From Lawsonibacter sp. (GTDB taxonomy: Bacteria > Bacillota > Clostridia > Oscillospirales > Oscillospiraceae): 5,615 nucleotides of DNA. Made by a program: the position numbers and the translations under genes. The notes below the pieces were generated by a model, which was not told the DNA's origin, searched no databases, and saw nothing but the letters and a program-made list of their open reading frames with translations. Below, one piece after another: positions 1-4,544 of the stretch; the stretch's first letter is position 1; every line of letters starts with the position of its first letter. The DNA is taken from the NCBI GenBank assembly GCA_022798155.1, contig JAAWLY010000142.1:1-5615 (forward strand). Direction: 5' to 3'.

Positions 1-122
1 TCCTTGTCCAGACTGAGGGCGTAGAACTTTTCGCCCTCAAACCACAGCCCGGTCAGGCCGATCTCATCACAGGCCAAAAGAATTTCCCCTACCGGGGATT
101 GATAGGCGCTGGTATACTGCAT
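1..122 (-). CDS. ogt: Methylated-DNA--protein-cysteine S-methyltransferase (Ogt type), N-terminal part only
   Basis: The family removes O6-alkyl groups from guanine in DNA by irreversible transfer to an active-site cysteine in the cytoplasm. Only the first 40 codons lie in the window; the gene runs off the left edge, so the catalytic PCHR motif cannot be seen. The visible N-terminus (MQYTSAYQSPVGEILLACDE, then IGLTGLWFEGEKFYALSLDK) is typical of the Ogt N-terminal ribonuclease-like domain in Clostridia: the 'SPVG.ILLA.DE.GLTGLWF' pattern is characteristic. The ATG at 120-122 follows the stop of the Ada/AlkA gene by 4 bases and has a purine-rich AAGGGGG just upstream, inside the end of that gene, which suggests translational coupling. 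Its place right after an Ada-AlkA fusion supports the repair role. The family assignment is fairly sure despite the short piece. Confidence 0.85.
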   Translation of the reverse strand, partial: MQYTSAYQSPVGEILLACDEIGLTGLWFEGEKFYALSLDK

Positions 123-126
123 CCCG

Positions 127-1596
127 CTATTCCCCCTTAAACCATAAATTCACCACAGCATAGCTGCGCCAGGGCCTCCACCGCTCCGCCAGAGCCAGCA
201 ACTCCTTGGCGGACCTGTCCGGCAGGGCGTGTTTTACCCCCGCATCCGTCTCCAGAAAGGCATCCGGCCAGCCCATGGTACGCATGGCTACATACTGCGC
301 CGTCCAGCCGCCGATGCCCCGAATGGCTTGCAGTTTCTCCATCTCCCGCTCCGGGTCGGCACTCTGGTCAAGCTGAATCTCGCCCCGCTTCAAGCCTTCC
401 GCCAGAGCGCGGATGCAGGTGGAGCGGGCGGCGATCACCCCCAGCGTCCCCAACCGCTCCTGGATGCTGTCTCCCAGGGCTATAATGTCCGCCGCCGTGG
501 GGAAGGTGCAGGTCAGGCCGTCTATGCCGGTTTCCACAGGCGTTCCCAGCTTCGCCGCCATGCGCCTGGCCAGAGTGCTGGCCGCTTTTACGGTGATCTG
601 CTGGCCCAGGATGGCCCGCACCGCCGTCTCAAATGGCTCGAAGCACCCCGGAACCCGCCGCCCCTTGACGCAGAGGCCGGGCTGAAGCTCATCCATGACC
701 TGGAGGACCGCATACACCGCGTCCGGGTCGCAGTAGAGGTCGAACAGCCGCCGGATACGGGAGAGGATCTGTGACAATACCGGGATCAGCGTGTCGCTCA
801 TGGTGACGTTCAGCCCGTCCTTTTTGGGGTGGCGGGACACCTGGACCCACCCGGCGCAGGGCTTTCCCGTCCGGTCCGGCAAGCGGACGGCCCGGTAATA
901 CCGGCCCTTCTCCACCTTCTCCACGCCCTGGATTGCCCTGCCTGCCAGAAACTCCAGCATTTCCTCCCAGCGGTAGGGCGGGCGGTAGCCCAGCGTCACC
1001 GTGATGGACCCGGTGTGCTTCTTTCCCTCGGAGGCCCGTTTCCGCAGGGCGGTGGGGGACAATTTATACTGCTTCTGGAACAGGTCGTTCATTCGGCGCA
1101 GGCTCCCGAATCCCGCCGCCATCGCCACCTCCAGCACAGACAAATCGGTATCGGTCAGCAGATTCTTCGCCAGCAGCAGGCGGCAGGTCTGTAAATACTG
1201 CACCGGCGTGACATGGTACTCGTCCAGAAACACCCGCCGCAGATGCCGGTCCGTACAGCCCAGTCTTGCCGCCAACTGCTCCAGGCTCTGCCCGTTCCCG
1301 CAGTTTTCATCCAGTAGCCGCGCCGCTTTCCGCGCCAGCGCCGATGTGGCGTCCACAAGAGAATTTCCCGGCGCAAGCTCCGGGCGGCACAGCAGGCAGG
1401 GCCGGTAGCCCGCCTGTTCCGCTTCGGCGGCGGAGGAAAAGAAGGTACAGCTTGACCGCTTGGCCTGTCTCGCCCAGCAGACGGGGCGGCAGTAGACCCC
1501 GGTGGAGGAGATCCCCACGAAGAACCGCCCGTCAAACCGGGTATCCTTGGCCTTGAATGCGGTATACAGCGCGTCATCCCGCTCGGCTAAATCCAT
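127..1596 (-). CDS. Ada methyl-acceptor domain / AraC HTH / AlkA DNA-3-methyladenine glycosylase fusion
   Basis: A 489-residue three-domain alkylation-repair protein. Residues about 1-75 are the Ada N-terminal zinc domain: cysteines 36, 40, 67 and 70 have the same spacing as E. coli Ada Cys38/42/69/72, and the first sits in GVYCRPVC, where E. coli Ada takes a methyl group from DNA phosphotriesters and becomes a transcription activator. Residues about 88-188 form an AraC-type double HTH. From about 198 the protein matches AlkA: an N-terminal domain (ITVTLGYRPPYRWEEMLEFL), then the HhH-GPD glycosylase domain with FETAVRAILGQQITVKAAS, hairpin LQAIRGIGGWTAQ (422-434) and Asp451 in LETDAGVKH, aligning with E. 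coli AlkA Asp238. It should excise alkylated bases and may activate its own operon. The ATG at 1596 is preferred over an in-frame GTG at 1629 because AAAGGGG (1604-1610) lies 7 bases upstream. Ogt follows after 4 bases. M. tuberculosis has the same fusion-plus-ogt order. Confidence 0.93.
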   Translation of the reverse strand: MDLAERDDALYTAFKAKDTRFDGRFFVGISSTGVYCRPVCWARQAKRSSCTFFSSAAEAEQAGYRPCLLCRPELAPGNSLVDATSALARKAARLLDENCGNGQSLEQLAARLGCTDRHLRRVFLDEYHVTPVQYLQTCRLLLAKNLLTDTDLSVLEVAMAAGFGSLRRMNDLFQKQYKLSPTALRKRASEGKKHTGSITVTLGYRPPYRWEEMLEFLAGRAIQGVEKVEKGRYYRAVRLPDRTGKPCAGWVQVSRHPKKDGLNVTMSDTLIPVLSQILSRIRRLFDLYCDPDAVYAVLQVMDELQPGLCVKGRRVPGCFEPFETAVRAILGQQITVKAASTLARRMAAKLGTPVETGIDGLTCTFPTAADIIALGDSIQERLGTLGVIAARSTCIRALAEGLKRGEIQLDQSADPEREMEKLQAIRGIGGWTAQYVAMRTMGWPDAFLETDAGVKHALPDRSAKELLALAERWRPWRSYAVVNLWFKGE

Positions 1597-1603
1597 AAAG
1601 CCA

Positions 1604-1610
1604 CCCCTTT
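1604..1610 (-). promoter_or_regulatory. Ribosome binding site deciding the Ada-AlkA start
   Basis: AAAGGGG on the minus strand lies 7 bases before the ATG at 1594-1596. The longer in-frame alternative, GTG at 1627-1629, would place this motif inside the coding region and has no comparable purine run upstream, so the shorter 489-residue protein is chosen. Confidence 0.7.
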
Positions 1611-1694
1611 CGCCACTATGATAGCGCACATCGCGCAGAATGTCTCGCCATTATCGGACGAGGTATTTCTTTTTTTGCTCAACTCCTCGGATGG

Positions 1695-1703
1695 GATATT
1701 ATC
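1695..1703. promoter_or_regulatory. GATAwTATC palindrome, copy 1 (repair-operon promoter)
   Basis: The 9-bp palindrome GATATTATC (two-fold symmetric around the central A/T) overlaps the downstream half of the candidate -10 box of the ada-alkA promoter. The same motif occurs twice more, both in the divergent regulatory region to the right. A binding site for a regulator is inferred; no known operator is matched with confidence. Confidence 0.4.
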
Positions 1704-1729
1704 ATATAATCGGAAGAATTACAGCACAA
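1701..1729 (-). promoter_or_regulatory. Candidate sigma-A promoter of the ada-alkA/ogt operon
   Basis: On the minus strand TTGTGC (1724-1729) is separated by exactly 17 bases from TATGAT (1701-1706), which matches the -10 consensus at five of six positions; the -35 box is weak at three of six. This would give a leader of roughly 100 bases before the ATG at 1596. A weak -35 fits a promoter that needs an activator such as the methylated Ada domain. The gap between the AraC gene and this gene (1597-1770) has no convincing terminator hairpin, so read-through from the AraC gene is also possible. Confidence 0.5.
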
Positions 1730-1770
1730 TAATCTTCAACTTTTATCGGCATATCGTCAAATTAAATTCC

Positions 1771-2658
1771 CTATTCCTCAATCCCCGTCTGCTCCCCCTT
1801 GCGGTAATCCCGAGGTGACAGCCCCGTTTTTTCCCGAAAGCATTTCCCGAAATGGCTCACCTGACGGAAGCCCACGCTGGCGGCGATCTCCCCCACAGGC
1901 TTATCCGTCTTTTTCAGCAGCTCCGCCGCCTGGGACAAGCGATACTCCATCAGATATTTATAGGGGGTTGTGTCCATCGTCTGGTGAAAACACCGCAGGC
2001 ACTCCGCCTTGCTGACATCGGCGCTTTGCGCCAACTGCTCCAGCGTTACGTCCTCAGCATAATGTTCTCTAATATAGTCTAAAAACAGCCGCATCCGTTT
2101 TGCGGCGGCGCTGACGGCCTTTGGCTGGGGCAGCGCCATATTTTTCTGCATGGTCAGCCACAGCGCCGTCAGATGGGTCAGCACCTCATAGGGATAAAAT
2201 TCATCCTTCATCTGCTCTAGCCGGGACAGCTCACGGAGCCGGGACAGGCAGTCCTCCTGCCAGTCTCCAACGCCGGACAGGTGGTAAAGCGGCAGGTTTG
2301 GGTTCTCTGTGATCCGCTCCACCAGAGCGTGGGCAGGACTGTCCGGGTAAAAGGTGAGAAAGTGGGCGGGGAAGATGAAACTCTTGTAATGACAGTTTCC
2401 ACATTGTCGGACCCGGTGAACAATCTCCTTGTTGATAAATACGCCCTCCCTGCGGCTGACGGTCACGGAGCTTTCCAGCATATCAATGGCGATCTCGCCA
2501 TCCAGCACATAGATGAACTGCAAATCCTCGTGCCAGTGCATCACCAAAAAGCCGGGATTTCGAGGAAAGCTGTGTTCATTGACCACATCCAGGACCAGAT
2601 ATGGGAAGCTGCTGCCCGCATTCAAATTGACGGAATTTAAGAAGTTTTTGCTTTTCAA
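1771..2658 (-). CDS. AraC-family transcriptional regulator with N-terminal cupin sensor domain
   Basis: A 295-residue regulator of ordinary length for the cupin/AraC class. The N-terminal part (about residues 20-105) is an AraC-type cupin, with the histidine-rich start HWHEDLQFIYVLDGEI at 41-56, which in this class forms the rim of a small-ligand pocket. The C-terminal 100 residues (about 188-287) are the two-HTH DNA-binding domain: first helix-turn-helix around TLEQLAQSADVSKAECLRCF, second around PVGEIAASVGFRQVSHFGKCF, ending in the family signature FREKTGLSPRDYRK. The start is a TTG at 2656-2658. It is chosen because AAAGGAGG lies 8 bases upstream and no in-frame ATG or GTG is nearby. It is transcribed away from the methyltransferase/lyase operon, and a divergent AraC protein usually controls its neighbour. 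It could also affect the downstream repair genes. The ligand is unknown; an amino acid or thiol-related compound would fit the context. Confidence 0.92.
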   Translation of the reverse strand: MKSKNFLNSVNLNAGSSFPYLVLDVVNEHSFPRNPGFLVMHWHEDLQFIYVLDGEIAIDMLESSVTVSRREGVFINKEIVHRVRQCGNCHYKSFIFPAHFLTFYPDSPAHALVERITENPNLPLYHLSGVGDWQEDCLSRLRELSRLEQMKDEFYPYEVLTHLTALWLTMQKNMALPQPKAVSAAAKRMRLFLDYIREHYAEDVTLEQLAQSADVSKAECLRCFHQTMDTTPYKYLMEYRLSQAAELLKKTDKPVGEIAASVGFRQVSHFGKCFREKTGLSPRDYRKGEQTGIEE

Positions 2659-2666
2659 AAATTGCC

Positions 2667-2674
2667 CCTCCTTT
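2667..2674 (-). promoter_or_regulatory. Strong ribosome binding site supporting the TTG start of the AraC regulator
   Basis: AAAGGAGG on the minus strand is a full-strength Shine-Dalgarno sequence, 8 bases from the TTG at 2656-2658. It settles the start of the regulator on a rare initiation codon. Confidence 0.8.
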
Positions 2675-2687
2675 TTGATTGAAGATA

Positions 2688-2715
2688 TTGCGATAATATC
2701 AGAAGATTATATAAT
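2688..2715 (+). promoter_or_regulatory. Second candidate promoter of the methyltransferase operon (upstream)
   Basis: TTGCGA (2688-2693) and a perfect TATAAT (2710-2715) are spaced by 16 bases. The -35 box is four of six and the region is very AT-rich, so a chance match is possible. If used, it would start transcription around 2722, inside the second promoter's spacer. Confidence 0.3.
2692..2700. promoter_or_regulatory. GATAwTATC palindrome, copy 2 (AraC-proximal)
   Basis: GATAATATC lies in the 140-base divergent region. With one further base each side it forms a 10-bp inverted pair with copy 3 (GATAATATCA at 2692-2701 against TGATATTATC at 2734-2743). On the minus strand it overlaps the possible -10 boxes of the AraC gene (TGATAT at 2696-2701 or TATTAT at 2693-2698, paired with TTGTAA at 2718-2723), so it could serve autoregulation. 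Confidence 0.4.
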
Positions 2716-2716
2716 A

Positions 2717-2745
2717 TTTACAAACGGAATTGATGATATTATCAT
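2717..2745 (+). promoter_or_regulatory. Best candidate promoter of the methyltransferase/lyase operon
   Basis: TTTACA (2717-2722) and TATCAT (2740-2745) are each five of six to the sigma-A consensus and are spaced by exactly 17 bases. The predicted transcript would begin near 2752 and carry a leader of about 47 bases to the ATG at 2799. The -10 box coincides with the right half of a perfect 13-bp palindrome (2733-2745), so a bound regulator would directly block or remodel it. The -35 box overlaps a TTGTAA on the other strand that could serve the AraC gene, as is common in divergent control regions. Confidence 0.6.
2733..2745. promoter_or_regulatory. GATAwTATC palindrome, copy 3, extended to a 13-bp perfect palindrome
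   Basis: ATGATATTATCAT is two-fold symmetric around its central T and contains the GATAwTATC core at 2735-2743. Its right arm is the -10 box of the best plus-strand promoter. It is the longest and most symmetric of the three copies and the best operator candidate in the window. The protein that binds it is unknown; AraC proteins more often use direct repeats, so a separate dimeric repressor is possible. Confidence 0.45.
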
Positions 2746-2798
2746 AAACACTAAAAGGCAACTTGTCAAATGCTGTTTGGGGAAAGGAAACAACAAAA

Positions 2799-3587
2799 AT
2801 GAAACCGGAAAATATGCAGACGATTCAGCAGGCATTTACACAGCAATCCATGCAATTTGAATCTTCCGACATGAATTTTACGAACAAGGACTATCTGGCC
2901 TATACGGTGTCCCGCATCATGCCCTGCACCACCGACCATGTGCTGGAGGTGGCGGCAGGGACCTGTGCCTGCGGACGGGCGCTGGCCCCGCTGGTGGGGA
3001 CCGTGACCTATTTGGATATGACCCCCGCCATGCTGGAGGTTGGCCGCCAGGAGGCGCGGAAGCAAGACCTGGATAATATATCGTTTGTCCAGGGCTGCGC
3101 GGAGGAACTGCCGTTTCTGGATCACAGTTTCGACATGGTACTCTCCCGGCTGGCGTTCCACCACTTTGCGGAAGTGACCCAGCCCTTCCGAGAGATGGTC
3201 CGTGTCCTGAAACCGGGCGGCAAGCTGGTGCTGATTGATATGGAGGCGGCGGCAGAGGATTTGCGGATCACAGAGGACGCCATTGAAACGCTGCGGGACC
3301 CTTCTCACGTTCGCAATCTGAGCAAAGCGGAAATCGTTGGGTTATTCACAGAAAACGGTCTGGCCGTCACGGTCTGCGAGAGTACGCCCATCCTCGTATC
3401 CCTGACCGCCTGGATGGAGCTTACCAAGACGCCGGAGCAGGTACGGCAGGAAATCGTTGACCATATGCGGACGGAACTGGACGGAGGACCGCAGACCGGC
3501 TTTGCCCCATACCAGACGAAGGATGGCATTTTCTTTCGTCAACGCTGGCTGCTGACCGTGGGTGCAAAAAGTGATGGAGAAAATTGA
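2799..3587 (+). CDS. Class I SAM-dependent methyltransferase (Methyltransf_11/UbiE-like), substrate unknown
   Basis: A 262-residue soluble protein with a Rossmann-type methyltransferase core. Motif I is VLEVAAGTCACGRAL (48-62), a variant of the usual hDhGxGxG that keeps one glycine and carries C56 and C58. Asp73 in VTYLDMTP is the acidic residue that normally holds the SAM ribose. SFVQGCAEELPFLDHSFDMV, then LSRLAFHHF, matches motifs II-III, and VLKPGGKLVLID is the classic post-motif strand. The C-terminal third (LSKAEIVGLFTENGLAVTVCE onwards) is typical of small-molecule enzymes in this family. The ATG at 2799 is chosen because GGAAAGGA (2781-2788) precedes it by 10 bases; a TTG at 2763 is in frame but its AAAAGG is only 4 bases away. 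It is first gene of the operon and overlaps the next by 14 bases. The substrate cannot be read from the sequence; a thiol from the neighbouring lyases is one possibility. Confidence 0.88.
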   Translation: MKPENMQTIQQAFTQQSMQFESSDMNFTNKDYLAYTVSRIMPCTTDHVLEVAAGTCACGRALAPLVGTVTYLDMTPAMLEVGRQEARKQDLDNISFVQGCAEELPFLDHSFDMVLSRLAFHHFAEVTQPFREMVRVLKPGGKLVLIDMEAAAEDLRITEDAIETLRDPSHVRNLSKAEIVGLFTENGLAVTVCESTPILVSLTAWMELTKTPEQVRQEIVDHMRTELDGGPQTGFAPYQTKDGIFFRQRWLLTVGAKSDGEN

Positions 3588-4527
3588 AAAGCTGACCCTG
3601 GGGCTTTATCCAACGCCGTTGCAGGAATTATCCGGTATGAGTGAGCTGCTGGGCGGCGGCAAACGGCTTTTCCTCAAGCGGGAGGACCTGTGCGGCATTG
3701 GCCTGGGAGGAAATAAAATCCGAAAGCTGGAATACCTGCTGGCGGAGGCGCTGGCCCAGGGCTGTGACTGTGTTGTGACAGGGGGCGGCTCTCAGTCAAA
3801 TCAAACCGTTGCCGCCGCTGCCTGTGCAAACCGGGCTGGGTTGGAAACACATCTGATCGTCCCCGCCAGCACCGGAACAGTCACAAGGGGGATCGCGGAA
3901 CTGCTTGGAACGGTCCTTCACGAAGTGGACAGCTCCAACGATCTGCAAAAGGGCATCCGGGCTGTGTCGGCGGAACTGCGGAGGCAAGGAAGGTTGCCGT
4001 ACATAATCCCGCCCGGCGCCTCCACTACTTTGGGCGTTTTGGGTTATGTGGACGCCATGCGGGAACTGTACGATCAGGTGGAGGACCTGCGGCTCCATGT
4101 GGATCATGTGGTGTGCTGCGGCGGCACTGGGAACACCTACGCGGGGGTTGTCCTGGGAACAAAGCTGTATAGCCCGTCTACAACGGCCATTGTGGTGTCG
4201 ATTGGGCGGCGGTTCTGCCATAAGAGTACCCTGTGCGGCATGGTGCGGAAAGCAGAGGCCCTGATGGGCTGTCGCTCTGATGTGACTGAGGATGATATGC
4301 ACATTCATTTCTGCGGCGGAAAGGGTCTGGGGGTCCCATCGCCAAAAGGAAAAACCGCCATGCAGTACATGGCGGCGAAGGAGGGAATTTTTCTGGATCC
4401 GGTCCACACAGGCAAAGCCTTTGCCGGGTTGCTGGACTTGAATCAGGACGGGGCTTTCCGGGATGGAGAAGTGATCGTGTTTATTCACACCGAAGGAACT
4501 GCGACGCTGTTTAACAGCTTTGTTTGA
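3574..4527 (+). CDS. PLP-dependent D-cysteine desulfhydrase / ACC deaminase family protein
   Basis: A 317-residue fold-type II PLP enzyme, close in length to E. coli DcyD (328). D-cysteine desulfhydrase converts D-cysteine to pyruvate, sulfide and ammonia; ACC deaminase shares the fold. Seen here: YPTPLQEL near the N-terminus, KREDLCGIGLGGNKIRKLEY with the expected PLP lysine K48, the substrate-serine motif GGGSQSNQTVAAAAC, the PLP-phosphate loop CCGGTGNTYAGVV, and C-terminal FLDPVHTGKAFAGLLDL and VIVFIHTEGTATLF. Two motifs deviate: the tyrosine of DPVY is His278, and the usual HTGG is HTEG (305-308). QSNQ is the ACC-deaminase-like form rather than the QSNH of DcyD. The exact substrate is therefore uncertain. 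The ATG at 3574 lies inside the end of the methyltransferase gene; no clear Shine-Dalgarno sequence is seen, so coupling is likely. An in-frame GTG at 3562 is less likely because the protein family begins near MEKIEKL. Confidence 0.88.
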   Translation: MEKIEKLTLGLYPTPLQELSGMSELLGGGKRLFLKREDLCGIGLGGNKIRKLEYLLAEALAQGCDCVVTGGGSQSNQTVAAAACANRAGLETHLIVPASTGTVTRGIAELLGTVLHEVDSSNDLQKGIRAVSAELRRQGRLPYIIPPGASTTLGVLGYVDAMRELYDQVEDLRLHVDHVVCCGGTGNTYAGVVLGTKLYSPSTTAIVVSIGRRFCHKSTLCGMVRKAEALMGCRSDVTEDDMHIHFCGGKGLGVPSPKGKTAMQYMAAKEGIFLDPVHTGKAFAGLLDLNQDGAFRDGEVIVFIHTEGTATLFNSFV

Positions 4528-4532
4528 ATTAC

Positions 4533-4538
4533 GGAGGA
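4533..4538 (+). promoter_or_regulatory. Ribosome binding site of the PatB/MalY gene
   Basis: GGAGGA ends 6 bases before the ATG at 4545 and lies in the 17-base gap after the previous stop. The gap has no room for a terminator, so the two genes share a transcript. Confidence 0.8.
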
Positions 4539-4544
4539 AACACT

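Noticed and set aside
1621..1628. ATAGCGCA, seven of eight to the E. coli/B. subtilis Ada box AAAGCGCA
   Set aside because: It is on the opposite strand and lies downstream of the candidate promoter, next to the start codon, whereas Ada boxes sit at or upstream of the -35 region. A single short match is weak evidence.
1630..1770. A terminator between the AraC regulator and the Ada-AlkA gene
   Set aside because: No GC-rich hairpin followed by a T run is visible on the minus strand after the AraC stop, so none is annotated.
2692..2745. Resemblance of the GATAwTATC palindromes to Fur or PerR boxes
   Set aside because: Fur-type boxes extend over 15-19 bases with GATAAT repeats around a different centre; only the short GATA/TATC arms agree, and no metal-related gene is nearby.
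2763..2798. A longer methyltransferase starting at TTG 2763
   Set aside because: Its purine run is only 4 bases away, whereas the ATG at 2799 has a well-placed GGAAAGGA; the extra 12 residues look like untranslated leader that includes this ribosome site.
3796..4488. A 230-codon minus-strand open frame opposite the D-cysteine desulfhydrase homologue
   Set aside because: Antisense shadow of a clear PLP enzyme; low-complexity, His/Gln/Pro-rich translation and no ribosome site.
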